Positions 9,196 through 18,044 of a stretch of 64,000 bases of DNA are shown here, piece after piece. The stretch comes from Thermoleophilia bacterium (GTDB taxonomy: Bacteria; Actinomycetota; Thermoleophilia; Gaiellales; Gaiellaceae). A program made the position numbers and the translations under genes. Within the stretch, counting starts at the first letter, position 1. Every line of letters starts with the position of its first letter. The notes beneath the pieces were generated by a model. The model worked only from the letters and a program-made list of their open reading frames with translations. It was not told the origin of the DNA and searched no databases. Where the stretch lies: positions 17,499-81,498 of the forward strand of contig JADGPD010000004.1 in NCBI GenBank assembly GCA_017882615.1. The letters are read 5' to 3'.

Positions 9196-10526
9196 GCCAG
9201 CACCTCCCCCAGCACCTCGGCCAGCCGCGCGACGTCCGCGGGCGAGCGCTTCTCGGTTAGGGCAATCAGAAGAACGTCTTCCAGCCCCGGGTAGTCACGT
9301 CCCAACGGGTAACCGGGATTGACGCCTAGCTTCTTCGCCTCTCGTACCACGTCTTCCGCCGGGCGGCCAAGGCGCACGGCGATCTCCTTGAAGCTCGGAG
9401 CCGCGAAGGCTTCCTCCACAGGCAGCGTCTGCCTCGCCAGCTCGGCCAGGCCCAGACAGGTCTCCCCCAGCTCGCGCAGGCCCTTCGGGCCGAGCCAGGA
9501 GAGGTAGACGAGCCCGGCCAGCGCGCAGAGCGACTGGTTGGTGGTGATGTTCGAGGTCGCCTTCTCGCGGCGGATGTGCTGCTCGCGCGTCTGGAAGGTG
9601 AGAACGAAACCGCGGCGGCCGCTTCGATCGACCGTCTGGCCCGTGATGCGGCCGGGCATGCGCCGGATCAGCTCTTTCTTCGCCGCCAAGAAGCCGAAGT
9701 GCGGACCGCCGAAGGAGAGCCGGTTGCCGGCGGCCTGGCCCTCGCCGATCGCGATCTGACAGCCGTAGGCGCCGGGCGCCTCGAGCACGCCGAGCGAGAG
9801 CGGATCGACGTGCGCCACCGCCAGCGCGCCCGCCTCGGATGCCGCGCGAGCCAGGTCGGGCGCGGGCTCCAGGCAACCGAAGAAGTTCGGCTGCTGGAAG
9901 ATCGCGGCGGCCGCGCCACGGGAAGCGGCCAGAAGCGCTTCGGGGTCGGTGACTCCGCCGGAGTGCGGTATCTCGACTATCTCCAGCCCGAAGCCGGGCG
10001 CATATGTCTTCACGACCTGTCTCACCTGTGGACCCACCGTCTCGGCGATGGCGATCTTCTTGCGGCCGGTTGCGTGGGCGGCCATGAAGCAGGCGTCGGC
10101 GGCGACCGTGGCGCCGTCGTAGCCCGAGGCGTTCGAGACCTCCATCCCGGTCAGCTCGCAGATCACCGTCTGGTACTCGAAGATGGCCTGCAGCACTCCC
10201 TGACTCAGCTCGGGCTGGTAGGGCGTGTAGGCGGTCAGGAACTCCGGTCGCGAGACGATCGCCTCGACGATCGCCGGCACGTAGTGGTCGTAGACGCCGG
10301 CGCCGAGAAAGGAGAGCTCGCGCCCGCTCGATACGTTGCGCCCGGCCAGCTCGCTCAACTCGCGCTCGACCTCGAGCTCCGAGGCGGGCGGCGGCAGCTC
10401 CAGCTCGCGCTTCAGCCGCACCTGCTCGGGAACGTCGGCAAACAACTCCTCGATCGAAGCAACCCCGATAGCGGCGAGCATCGCCTCCCTGTCGGCGTCG
10501 GTCAGTGCCAGGTAGCCGGTTCCCAC
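9192..10526 (-). CDS. gcvPA: glycine dehydrogenase (decarboxylating) subunit 1
   Basis: This is the partner chain of the split P-protein, structurally like the PLP subunit but without the cofactor lysine. Typical blocks are YTPYQPELSQG (about residue 110), YDGATVAADA and QTREQHIRREKATSNITTNQ near residue 325. At 444 aa the length is standard. It starts 6 bp after the gcvH stop and overlaps gcvPB by 4 bp, so equal synthesis of the two chains is likely. Confidence 0.97.
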   Translation of the reverse strand: MGTGYLALTDADREAMLAAIGVASIEELFADVPEQVRLKRELELPPPASELEVERELSELAGRNVSSGRELSFLGAGVYDHYVPAIVEAIVSRPEFLTAYTPYQPELSQGVLQAIFEYQTVICELTGMEVSNASGYDGATVAADACFMAAHATGRKKIAIAETVGPQVRQVVKTYAPGFGLEIVEIPHSGGVTDPEALLAASRGAAAAIFQQPNFFGCLEPAPDLARAASEAGALAVAHVDPLSLGVLEAPGAYGCQIAIGEGQAAGNRLSFGGPHFGFLAAKKELIRRMPGRITGQTVDRSGRRGFVLTFQTREQHIRREKATSNITTNQSLCALAGLVYLSWLGPKGLRELGETCLGLAELARQTLPVEEAFAAPSFKEIAVRLGRPAEDVVREAKKLGVNPGYPLGRDYPGLEDVLLIALTEKRSPADVARLAEVLGEVLA

Positions 10527-10532
10527 GCCGCT

Positions 10533-10928
10533 TTATTCCTCGACCAAGAGCTGCTTGTAGGCCTCGACATCGAGCAGTGCGTCGGCCTCGGCCGGATCGG
10601 CGAGCTCGATGCGAACGAGCCAGCCCTCACCGTAGGGATCGTCGTTGATCGTCTCGGGCGTGGACTGCAGCTTGTCGTTGACCTGAATGACCTTGCCGGA
10701 GAGCGGAGCGACCAAGTCGGAGACGGCCTTGACCGACTCGATCTCGCCGTAGGCACCGTCCTTGGTAACGGTCGCTCCCACGACCGGCGGCTGAAAGAAG
10801 ACGAGCTCGCCGAGCATGTCCTGCGCCTTCCAGGTGATCCCGAACACGGCCTCGGCACCCTCGATGCGAGCCCAGTCGTGCTCGCTGTGGTACTTCAAAT
10901 CGGCCGGGTAGTTCTCTGCAGCGGCCAC
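10533..10928 (-). CDS. gcvH: glycine cleavage system H protein
   Basis: GcvH is the lipoyl carrier that shuttles the aminomethyl group from P-protein to T-protein. The lipoylated lysine is K67 in ESVKAVSDL, followed by the expected SGKVIQVN turn. At 131 aa it is complete. It sits 3 bp after gcvT and 6 bp before gcvPA. No lipoate ligase or L-protein gene is in the window, so those parts must be encoded elsewhere. Confidence 0.97.
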   Translation of the reverse strand: MAAAENYPADLKYHSEHDWARIEGAEAVFGITWKAQDMLGELVFFQPPVVGATVTKDGAYGEIESVKAVSDLVAPLSGKVIQVNDKLQSTPETINDDPYGEGWLVRIELADPAEADALLDVEAYKQLLVEE

Positions 10929-10931
10929 GAC

Positions 10932-12008
10932 TCACCACTCTCCTTTTCTGTCTGTGTATTTCCTGGAACTCGTGTAGACGGGCTTCGTGACAACCACTGC
11001 CCACAGCGGCCGTCCGCGCACGTCGATCGTCAGCATCGACCCCGGCTCGCCCTTCTTCGACTCCACGTAGCCCATGCCGATGCCGATGTCGAGCATCGGC
11101 GAGTGCGAGCCCGAGGTGACCTCACCATAGGGGACGATCGACATGCCCTGGCGCGGGATCCCGGGCTGGTCCATCACGAAGGGAACCAGTCGCTTGCTCG
11201 GCCCCTCGGCGGCGATCTGGCGCAGGCGCTCGATCCCGGTGAATTCTTTGCCCAGCGCGACCGCCCAGCCCAGCCCGGCCGAGATCGGGTCGGTCTCGGG
11301 CGTGATGTCCTGTCCGTGCAGCGGCAGGCAAGCCTCGAGCCGAAGGGTGTCCCGGGCGCCGAGACCGCATGGTGCGACGCCGGCGGCGAGAATCGCGTCC
11401 CAGAGCTTGACGGCGCTGTCCGCGGCGCAGACCAGCTCGCAGCCGGCCTCTCCCGTGTAGCCCGTGCGCGCGCAGATGCAGGGAACTCCGAACAGCTCGA
11501 TCTCGGCGAAGGTGAAGGAGCGAGCCGGCTCGAGCCCCAGTCGCTTGAGCGCTCCCGGGCCCTGAACCGCGATCAGCGCACGATCGTCCGAGACGTCGCG
11601 GAAATCGACGCCTTGCGGCAGTCGCTCCGTCAGCCAGCTCACGTCGGTCTCGCGATTGGACGCGTTCACGATCACCAGGTAGCTCTCCTCGTCGCGGCGA
11701 TAGACGATCAGGTCGTCGACGATGCCGCCTTGCTCGTTGGTCATCAGCTCATACTGAGCCTCGCCGGCGCCGATCCGATCGAGATCGTTCGAGAGCAGTT
11801 GCTGAAGACCCTGGTGCGTTCCTGGGCCGGCGATCTCGAGCACGCCCATGTGCGAGGCGTCGAAGGCGCCGCTGTCAGTTCGCACCGCCTTGTGCTCACT
11901 GATGACGCCCTCGTAGAAGACCGGCATCTCATAACCTGCGAACGGGACCATGCGGGCCCCCAGGGCGATATGGCGATCGAATAGCGGCGTTCGCTTGAGC
12001 CCCGGCAT
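10932..12008 (-). CDS. gcvT: aminomethyltransferase (glycine cleavage T protein)
   Basis: GcvT transfers the methylene group from aminomethyl-GcvH to tetrahydrofolate and releases ammonia. Conserved features include the N-terminal LFDRHIALGARMVPFAGYEMPV, the folate-binding segment GYTGEAGCE (about residue 185) and the C-terminal GEVTSGSHSP. At 358 aa the length is normal. It is first in its operon. A TAGCAT box lies 9 nt before the ATG, suggesting a nearly leaderless mRNA. That leaves no room for a glycine riboswitch, which heads this operon in many bacteria. Confidence 0.97.
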   Translation of the reverse strand: MPGLKRTPLFDRHIALGARMVPFAGYEMPVFYEGVISEHKAVRTDSGAFDASHMGVLEIAGPGTHQGLQQLLSNDLDRIGAGEAQYELMTNEQGGIVDDLIVYRRDEESYLVIVNASNRETDVSWLTERLPQGVDFRDVSDDRALIAVQGPGALKRLGLEPARSFTFAEIELFGVPCICARTGYTGEAGCELVCAADSAVKLWDAILAAGVAPCGLGARDTLRLEACLPLHGQDITPETDPISAGLGWAVALGKEFTGIERLRQIAAEGPSKRLVPFVMDQPGIPRQGMSIVPYGEVTSGSHSPMLDIGIGMGYVESKKGEPGSMLTIDVRGRPLWAVVVTKPVYTSSRKYTDRKGEW

Positions 12009-12017
12009 GCCCGGCCG

Positions 12018-12023
12018 ATGCTA
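12018..12023 (-). promoter_or_regulatory. putative -10 box (TAGCAT) of the gcv operon
   Basis: A TANNNT hexamer lies 9 nt upstream of the gcvT ATG. The gap back to the previous gene is only 87 bp and also contains that gene's terminator-like hairpin. No -35 consensus is evident. Confidence 0.4.
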
Positions 12024-12087
12024 TCCGCCCGAGCGACCGGTTGCTTGATCGGGCTTAGCTAGTCCGTGGCTTGCCGGAAACCAGAAA

Positions 12088-12104
12088 GCGCGCCGCTAGC
12101 GCGC
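12088..12104 (-). terminator. weak terminator-like hairpin at the end of the CocE-type gene
   Basis: A 6-bp GC-only stem with a 5-nt loop spans the stop codon of the hydrolase gene and is followed on the minus strand by CTTTCTGGTTT. It separates that gene from the gcv promoter. Confidence 0.4.
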
Positions 12105-13853
12105 CATGACCGGAAGTGAGAGGAACGATCCTCCGTTTCCGCCGCGTCCGATCGCGAAGGTTGCCGGGCCATGCGCCGGAACGCGCTCGAAGGAACCCGC
12201 ATCGGCGCCGGCGATTGCGATCCGCAGCCGGTAGCCGGCGGGCACCCGGGCGGCGATCGGGAGCAGACCGATCTCGAGATCGACCGGAGCAGCGCCGAGC
12301 GGGCGAGCAGCCGCGCGCGTGAAGGGATGTACCGGGCCGAGCGCATCGAAACCGCTGACCTCACGGTCCGACGCCCGAAGCTCGCCTTCGGTCAGATACG
12401 CCACTCTCCCTCCGGGCGCTATCGCCTCGAGGTAGACGAAGACCGCGGCGTCCTTCGACGTCGAGGAGAAGCGGAGTGATACCGACGGCGTGCCGGTGAT
12501 CAGCGTCGCCTTGGCGAGCCGAGCCGACGTATAGGTGAGTAACCGCTTGTCTTGCGCGCGGCGGTCGGAAAGGGAGATCTGAAGACCGCCCATTCCGGTA
12601 TGCCAGCGGCTCCCGTCGCCGCTCGACGCGCCGAACCAGACCGGGTAGCGATCGGCACCCGTCTGAATCGCTCGAGTTGGCTTCGCAAGCCGTCGGCCGG
12701 CCGCGAGGCTGTACTTGACCATCGAAGCCCCCGGCGGCGGCCAGGTGCTGGTCGTCCGCCACCTACCTTCCCCGATCACGTAGTACCGAATCTGGCGCCG
12801 GCCCGATTCGGGCGTCGAAGTAACACGCGCTTTGAGCCAGGTGACGAGACGTTTGAACTCGGGATAGAACGGTCCCGGATCTCCCACCGCCGGATCCAAG
12901 GGATCCAGAGACTGCGAGCCGCCGTGATTCCAGGGCCCGATCATCAGTTGGCCGAGGCCTTTACCCGCGATGAACTGCGCGATTGCTCCACGTGCGAAGG
13001 CGCTGTCCCACCAGCCGTCGATCGCATATTCGGGAACACCCGAGCGGTCGATCAGGGCCGGAATGTCGGGCGGGATCAACGTCTTCCAGTCGTCCCGGAA
13101 CGGCATCCGCTTCACCGTCGCATACCAGTTGAGATTGTCGAGGTGATCGCGAATCGCCTGGTTTGCAAGCGCGTTCGCCTGCTGAGCTCCAACCCCGCTC
13201 GGAGAGAACCGGAGAGGTTGCTGCAGATCAATCGCCCTAACGAAAGCGCTCCACTTTTTCGAGAACCAATAGCTGAAGATGCCTCCGGGGTATATGACGT
13301 CGCGGTAGACGTCGGTGGAGACAAACAGTGGCGCTACCGCTTCCAAATGGTGCCCCCCATAAATGGAAGCCAAGGCCGCCAATGAGCCGTCATTCGAGAT
13401 GCCGTAGGTGGCGACGTTTCCGTTCGACCACGGTTGATCGACGATCCAGCGGATGATCTCGCCGCTGTCCGCCCCATAGGAGTCCGCGTTCTGTTGCAAG
13501 TGCCCGAGCGAGGCTGACGTTCCGCGCTCATTGATATTGACGATCGCGAACCCGGCATCGCGAAGTCCATCGTCCAACAGGGTCCAGCCGAGCGGGTAGC
13601 GCGTGAGCCGGAGAATCGTCGGAACACGCCCATGATTGGGCTCGCTCGCGGAAGTCGGGAGCAACACGTTGGCGGCCAGCTTGGTGGAGTCCGACAGGGT
13701 CACGTACCGCGACCCCTGAGCGATGAGAGACGGGTTGACGAGGATCGTCGCCGGTGTGCCGCGGCCGCGGCTCAGATCGATACCAAGCGCCGTGCCTGCT
13801 CCGACCAAGACGACCAGAGACGCCGCAATCCAGTATCGAGGCTTGCCGCGCAT
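12096..13853 (-). CDS. CocE/X-Pro dipeptidyl-peptidase-type serine hydrolase, membrane-anchored
   Basis: Alpha/beta hydrolase of the CocE/NonD (peptidase S15) family, about 585 aa. A single hydrophobic segment near the N-terminus (RYWIAASLVVLVGAGTALGI) suggests a signal anchor, so the enzyme probably works outside the membrane. The nucleophile serine lies in YGISNDG, the acid in DGWWDSAF and the histidine in IGPWNHGG, matching the three family motifs. A jelly-roll C-terminal domain follows, including ITGTPSVSLRF. The ATG at 13853 is preferred to a TTG three codons earlier because a TAGGCT box lies 8 nt upstream. Substrates in the family range from peptides to esters; none can be assigned here. 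Confidence 0.85.
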   Translation of the reverse strand: MRGKPRYWIAASLVVLVGAGTALGIDLSRGRGTPATILVNPSLIAQGSRYVTLSDSTKLAANVLLPTSASEPNHGRVPTILRLTRYPLGWTLLDDGLRDAGFAIVNINERGTSASLGHLQQNADSYGADSGEIIRWIVDQPWSNGNVATYGISNDGSLAALASIYGGHHLEAVAPLFVSTDVYRDVIYPGGIFSYWFSKKWSAFVRAIDLQQPLRFSPSGVGAQQANALANQAIRDHLDNLNWYATVKRMPFRDDWKTLIPPDIPALIDRSGVPEYAIDGWWDSAFARGAIAQFIAGKGLGQLMIGPWNHGGSQSLDPLDPAVGDPGPFYPEFKRLVTWLKARVTSTPESGRRQIRYYVIGEGRWRTTSTWPPPGASMVKYSLAAGRRLAKPTRAIQTGADRYPVWFGASSGDGSRWHTGMGGLQISLSDRRAQDKRLLTYTSARLAKATLITGTPSVSLRFSSTSKDAAVFVYLEAIAPGGRVAYLTEGELRASDREVSGFDALGPVHPFTRAAARPLGAAPVDLEIGLLPIAARVPAGYRLRIAIAGADAGSFERVPAHGPATFAIGRGGNGGSFLSLPVMAR

Positions 13854-13861
13854 AAGCCGCA

Positions 13862-13867
13862 AGCCTA
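13862..13867 (-). promoter_or_regulatory. putative -10 box (TAGGCT) of the CocE-type gene
   Basis: TAGGCT lies 8 nt before the ATG at 13853. The same hexamer stands 7 nt before two other starts in this window (30170 and 58783). Confidence 0.45.
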
Positions 13868-13905
13868 ATCGGGTCGAATAAAGACCCGATAAACCGGCGC
13901 GATCG

Positions 13906-14976
13906 TCAGTCTTCGCGCAGGAAGGAAGGAATCTCGAGGATCTCCTCGGGCACCTCGAACGTCTCGGGCGCCTTCTTTTCGCGTACGCGCTCGCCGGTTC
14001 GGGTCGCCTGCCAGCGCCGGTGCTCGCCGCCCGCGCCGAAGCCGGTCGCGATCACCGTCACGCGAACGTCGCCCTTGAGCGATTCGTCGATGATGGCGCC
14101 GAAGATCACGTTGGCGCTCTGGTCGGCCGCAGCCGTCACCAGCTCCGCGGCCTCGTTCACCTCGAACAGGCCGATGTCCGAGCCGCCGGTGATGTTCAGC
14201 AGAACGCCGGTCGCGCCCTCGATCGAAGCGTCCAGAAGCGGCGAGGCGATGGCCAGCTGAGCCGCTTCGGCGGCGCGGTTCGGGCCCGAGCCGAGCCCGA
14301 TGCCCATGACCGCGGTACCGGCGTCGCGCATGATCGTGCGCACGTCGGCGAAGTCGAGGTTGACGAGGCCCGGCGTCGTGATCAGATCGGTGATGCCCTG
14401 CACACCCTGACGCAGTACGTCGTCGGCCATCTTGAAGGCCTCGACGACAGTCGTCTTCTTCTCTACGACCTCCAGCAGCCGGTCGTTCTCGACCACGATC
14501 AGCGTGTCGACCCGGTCGCGCAGGTCTTCAATTCCGCGCAGCGCCTGGCTCGACCGCTTTTGCCCCTCGAAGCTGAACGGCTTGGTGACCACGCCCACAG
14601 TGAGCGCGCCCAGCTCCGTCGCGATCTCGGCCACGATCGGAGCCGCGCCGGTGCCCGTGCCGCCGCCCTCACCGGCCGTTACGAAAATCATGTCGGCGCC
14701 CTTCAGCGCTTCCTTCAGCTCGTCGCGACTCTCTTCGGCGGCCGCCTTGCCGACCTCTGGGTTGGCGCCAGCTCCGAGCCCGCGCGTCGCCTTGGCGCCG
14801 ATGTGAATCTTGATGTCGGCGTCGCACATGAGAAGCGCCTGCGCGTCAGTGTTCACGACGATGAACTCGACCCCGGAGATGTGGGCGTCGACCATGCGGT
14901 TGACCGCATTCGAGCCGCCGCCGCCGACACCGACGACCTTGATCACCGCGAGATAGCTGTTGGATTGGTCTTTCAT
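13906..14976 (-). CDS. ftsZ: cell division protein FtsZ
   Basis: Tubulin-like GTPase that forms the division ring. The nucleotide-binding [11 protein letters not shown] (about residues 17-27) and the tubulin signature [13 protein letters not shown] (about 102-114) are intact, as is the T7 loop region (DFADVRTIM). The C-terminal peptide [12 protein letters not shown] is the conserved tail that binds partners such as SepF. At 356 aa the linker is short. It is the last gene of the dcw cluster, 119 bp after ftsQ, with its own promoter. No ftsA is present, as usual in actinobacteria. Confidence 0.98.
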   Translation of the reverse strand: MKDQSNSYLAVIKVVGVGGGGSNAVNRMVDAHISGVEFIVVNTDAQALLMCDADIKIHIGAKATRGLGAGANPEVGKAAAEESRDELKEALKGADMIFVTAGEGGGTGTGAAPIVAEIATELGALTVGVVTKPFSFEGQKRSSQALRGIEDLRDRVDTLIVVENDRLLEVVEKKTTVVEAFKMADDVLRQGVQGITDLITTPGLVNLDFADVRTIMRDAGTAVMGIGLGSGPNRAAEAAQLAIASPLLDASIEGATGVLLNITGGSDIGLFEVNEAAELVTAAADQSANVIFGAIIDESLKGDVRVTVIATGFGAGGEHRRWQATRTGERVREKKAPETFEVPEEILEIPSFLRED

Positions 14977-15034
14977 CTAGTGCAACTTAGCTCAGAAGAG
15001 GTCTCGGTAGTACGTCGAGCCCTCGTGAATCGGC

Positions 15035-15063
15035 AGCGTACGCGCCCTTTCTTTGACTGTCAA
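15035..15063 (-). promoter_or_regulatory. ftsZ promoter: TTGACA, 17-bp spacer, TACGCT
   Basis: On the minus strand the -35 hexamer at 15058-15063 is a perfect TTGACA and the -10 at 15035-15040 is TACGCT, separated by exactly 17 bp. This predicts a leader of roughly 50 nt before the ftsZ ATG at 14976. It is the best housekeeping-type promoter seen in the window and should give ftsZ expression independent of the mraZ promoter. Confidence 0.7.
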
Positions 15064-15095
15064 CGCGCCATTTGGCCTGTTGGAATGCTGCCACC

Positions 15096-15920
15096 CTAAC
15101 GACCCTGGTTCGACTTCAACTCGGTTCCACCTACCGCCCGATCGGGAACGCTCACATCGAGGTAGGCGATCGACCCGGCCGGAGGGGCCGCGAGATCGGG
15201 CAGGATCTTCTCGGCTACGGCCAGTTTCAGCGCCACCTCCGAGGCGTCGCCGAAGCGCAACTCGGTGCTCGAGACGAGTGTGAGCGTCAGATCGCCGCCG
15301 CGGACGAGCACGCTCGTGGGCTTCATCGAGTGCTTCGAGCGCTGGAGCGTGGCGAGCACGCCGATCGCAGTTCTGACGCCGCGATCGGCGAGTGGATCGC
15401 CGATGCTCACCGCCACCGAAGCGGGCACCCAGACGCGAGCCAGATCCTGTCCTCGACCGCGCCGGAGCGGGCGCACCACCTTGCCGCTGGCGGCGATCAC
15501 CCAGGCCTCCCGGCCTCGGCGGAGCACGGCGACCGGGTGCTCGCGGGAGACTACGACGCGCAGCGTGTTGGGAAACGCACGATCGACCCGCACCGTCTTG
15601 ACCTCCGGAATCGCCAAGATCGCCTGCTCCACGCCGGCTCCGTTCAGCCCGACCAGGCTGCGCCCGCGCAGCGGCTTGACGACCGCGTCTATCTGGCGCG
15701 AGAGGGCCGGAGTGGCGCCCCTGATCTCAACCTTCTCGAGCGCGAAAAGCGAGCTTTTCAGGGCGACCGCGTACAAGCCGACGACAATCATCAGCGCGGC
15801 GAACAGGAGCGCGATCGTGCGCCCGCTCGGCATGCTCTTTGTCAGCGCTCGGCGCGACCTGCGACGACGCTTGATCGGCACGACAACGCGCGCGCTCGTC
15901 CTGCGGGTTGTGCTGGCCAC
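15096..15920 (-). CDS. ftsQ: cell division protein FtsQ/DivIB
   Basis: FtsQ is a bitopic divisome protein that bridges FtsL/FtsB-type partners to the rest of the machine. A basic cytoplasmic tail rich in Arg/Lys is followed by one membrane helix (about residues 42-62, LLFAALMIVVGLYAVAL) and a POTRA domain beginning at LFALEKVEIRGATP, then the FtsQ/DivIB domain. An upstream in-frame start at 16007 would overlap murB by 56 bp and adds unconserved sequence, so the GTG at 15920 (274 aa) is preferred. The ribosome site is weak. It lies between murB and ftsZ. Confidence 0.88.
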   Translation of the reverse strand: MASTTRRTSARVVVPIKRRRRSRRALTKSMPSGRTIALLFAALMIVVGLYAVALKSSLFALEKVEIRGATPALSRQIDAVVKPLRGRSLVGLNGAGVEQAILAIPEVKTVRVDRAFPNTLRVVVSREHPVAVLRRGREAWVIAASGKVVRPLRRGRGQDLARVWVPASVAVSIGDPLADRGVRTAIGVLATLQRSKHSMKPTSVLVRGGDLTLTLVSSTELRFGDASEVALKLAVAEKILPDLAAPPAGSIAYLDVSVPDRAVGGTELKSNQGR

Positions 15921-15951
15921 TGCGCCTATTTCGCGCCGGCCGGAGTCGCTC

Positions 15952-16854
15952 CTACTCGTGCCCGGGGCTATCAGCCTCGACAGGCGGTAGCGAGATGTCC
16001 CCCACAAGCCGAACCTCGGGCTCGAGCAGGACGCTGAATTGCTCGTGCGCGCGGCGGCGGGCCAGCTCGATCAGTGCGAGCGCGTCGGCCGTTGTCGCGT
16101 CGCCGCAGTTCTCGATGAAGTTCGCGTGTTGGAGCGAGATTCTCGCTCCGCCGATTCGTTCACCCTTGAGCCCGCAGGCGTCGATCATGCGCCCGGCGCC
16201 GAGCTCGTGCTCGGGATTCTTGAACACGCTGCCGAAGGTGCGGATGCCCGAAGGCTGGCTCGATCGCCGCTGCTCCTTCTTGGCCTGGACGCCGCTTTCT
16301 ATTTCCCTCGCGGAGCTCCGCTCGAGCCCGAGCTCGGCGCGGACGACGATCTGCCCGGGGCCGAGCGCGGAGCCTCGGTAGCGCAGGCCGAGCTGAGTTT
16401 TTTCGAGCCAGTGCGATCCCTCGCGCTCTGCAACCAGCGCCCGCGAGAGTACGGCGCCGAAGTCGCTGCCCCAAGCGCCCGCGTTCATGCAGACGCCGCC
16501 GCCCACCGTGCCTGGAATCGAGGCCGCGAACTCGAGCCCCGAGAGCCCTGCGGTCTGCGCCAGGCGCGCGCAGAGCGCGTCGGCCGCTCCTCCGCCGGCG
16601 ATCATCGTCTCGCCGTCGATCTCGACCGAGGCCAGCTCGCCCTCGAGCCTGAGCACGAGCGCCTCTACGCCGTCGTCCGCGACAAGCAGGTTGGAGCCGA
16701 AGCCGAGCGGAAGGACGGGCAGATCGCGCTCGGCCGCCCAGGCGAGCGCCCGCGCGACGTCCTCCTCGTTGCGCGCCCGCATGAAGCCCCGCGCCGGCCC
16801 TCCGCTACCGAAGGTCGTGTACCGACCGAGAGCGACGCCCTGCTCGATCTTCAT
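15952..16854 (-). CDS. murB: UDP-N-acetylenolpyruvoylglucosamine reductase
   Basis: MurB is the FAD/NADPH enzyme that reduces UDP-GlcNAc-enolpyruvate to UDP-MurNAc. The FAD-domain phrases YTTFGSGGPARGF, LGFGSNLLVAD and IPGTVGGGVCMNAGAWG are all present. The C-terminal block GSVFKNPE, then AGRMIDACGLKG and ISLQHANFIEN, contains the expected substrate-binding and catalytic region. At 300 aa it is type II-like in size. It overlaps murC by 4 bp. murA is not in the window. Confidence 0.96.
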   Translation of the reverse strand: MKIEQGVALGRYTTFGSGGPARGFMRARNEEDVARALAWAAERDLPVLPLGFGSNLLVADDGVEALVLRLEGELASVEIDGETMIAGGGAADALCARLAQTAGLSGLEFAASIPGTVGGGVCMNAGAWGSDFGAVLSRALVAEREGSHWLEKTQLGLRYRGSALGPGQIVVRAELGLERSSAREIESGVQAKKEQRRSSQPSGIRTFGSVFKNPEHELGAGRMIDACGLKGERIGGARISLQHANFIENCGDATTADALALIELARRRAHEQFSVLLEPEVRLVGDISLPPVEADSPGHE

Positions 16855-18044
16855 GCCAGCGCCTCCAAAAGCAGCGGGCCCGCCCGGTCAACATCGCCTG
16901 CGCCGATCGTGAAGACCAGGTCGCCGGCTCTGACCCAGCCGGCCAGGAAGCGGACTCCGTCCTCCAGCGTCGGCGTCCAGGCAAGCGGCATCCCCGGCCT
17001 GACTTCGGCCAGGGCGTCGACAACCAGCTTTCCGCTCACTCCAGGCACGGGATCCTCGCGGGCGGCGTAGATCTCGGCGACGCAGACCGCGTCGGCGGCG
17101 GCGAGCGAACTGGCAAACTCGCGAGCCAGGTGGCGCGTGCGCGAATAGAGGTGCGGCTGAAAGATGACCGCCAGGCGCCCCTCGCTCGCTCGCTCGCGTG
17201 CAGCGGCCAGGGTGGCCGCGACCTCGGCGGGATGGTGCCCATAGTCGTCGAAGACCTTCACCCCGGCCGCCTCGCCGCGCTCTTCGAAGCGCCGGCCCGC
17301 GCCGTGGTACTCGACGATTACGCTCTCGGCGGCGCTGCGCTCGACTCCGGCCAGCTCGAGTGCCGCCAGCGCCGCGGCGGCGTTCAGGCGATTGTGCTCC
17401 CCGGGCAGCGCCAACGGCAGATCCACGGGCTCGAGCTCCTCGGCGCGCACGACCTCCGGCACCTGGGCGAGCCAGTCCTCGAACAGCCGCTCGACCTCGG
17501 CCAGCGAGGCGTAGGTCGTGTGATGGTCGAGGTCGACATTGAGCAGCACGGCGATCTCGGGCCTGAGCGCCGCCACCGAGCGATCGGACTCGTCGCCCTC
17601 CACGACCAGCCAGCCCGAGCCCGCGCGGGCGTTACCGCCGAGCTGAGCGATCTCACCACCGACGATGAAGGCCGGGTCGAGACCGAGGCGGTCGAGGCAG
17701 AAGGCGATCATCCCGCTCGTCGTGGTCTTGCCGTGGGCGCCCGAGACGACGATCGAGCGCCGTAGCGAGACGAGCTCGGCGAGTAGGTCGGCGCGGGGCC
17801 TGCCCTCGATTCGCCCGGCGAAGGCGGTCGATACGTAGCGCTCCACGTCCGCGCCGGGCAGGGTCGGTTCCGGCGCGATCTCGACGTTGATTCCAGCCGC
17901 CCTGACATTGGCCAGGTACGGCGTCTCCGCCTTGTCCCAGCCCGACACGTCCGCTCCCCAGGCCTTCGCGATCAGCGCATAGGCACTCATGCCGGCGCCG
18001 CCTATCCCGGCAAGCCAGATCGTTCGGCCGTCCAGCGCGCTCAT
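16851..18044 (-). CDS. murC: UDP-N-acetylmuramate--L-alanine ligase
   Basis: MurC is the ATP-dependent ligase that adds the first amino acid to UDP-MurNAc. It shows the N-terminal GIGGAGMSAYA nucleotide fold, the P-loop GAHGKTTTSGM (about residue 105), EGDESDRS and the central DYGHHPAEV motif typical of MurC. At 397 aa it is shorter than the usual 450-470 aa; the loss seems to be in loops and the C-terminal tail, since all motifs are present. It overlaps murG and murB by 4 bp each. Confidence 0.95.
   Translation of the reverse strand: MSALDGRTIWLAGIGGAGMSAYALIAKAWGADVSGWDKAETPYLANVRAAGINVEIAPEPTLPGADVERYVSTAFAGRIEGRPRADLLAELVSLRRSIVVSGAHGKTTTSGMIAFCLDRLGLDPAFIVGGEIAQLGGNARAGSGWLVVEGDESDRSVAALRPEIAVLLNVDLDHHTTYASLAEVERLFEDWLAQVPEVVRAEELEPVDLPLALPGEHNRLNAAAALAALELAGVERSAAESVIVEYHGAGRRFEERGEAAGVKVFDDYGHHPAEVAATLAAARERASEGRLAVIFQPHLYSRTRHLAREFASSLAAADAVCVAEIYAAREDPVPGVSGKLVVDALAEVRPGMPLAWTPTLEDGVRFLAGWVRAGDLVFTIGAGDVDRAGPLLLEALA

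Noticed and set aside
9576..11984. Long plus-strand open frame (about 800 codons) across gcvPA-gcvT
   Set aside because: It is antisense to four overlapping, motif-complete genes and has no protein-like motifs; long antisense frames are common in GC-rich DNA.
12009..12095. Glycine riboswitch before the gcv operon
   Set aside because: The gap is only 87 bp, holds the previous gene's hairpin, and shows none of the paired GGAGAG-type glycine aptamer signatures; the -10 box lies 9 nt before the start, so there is no leader for an aptamer.
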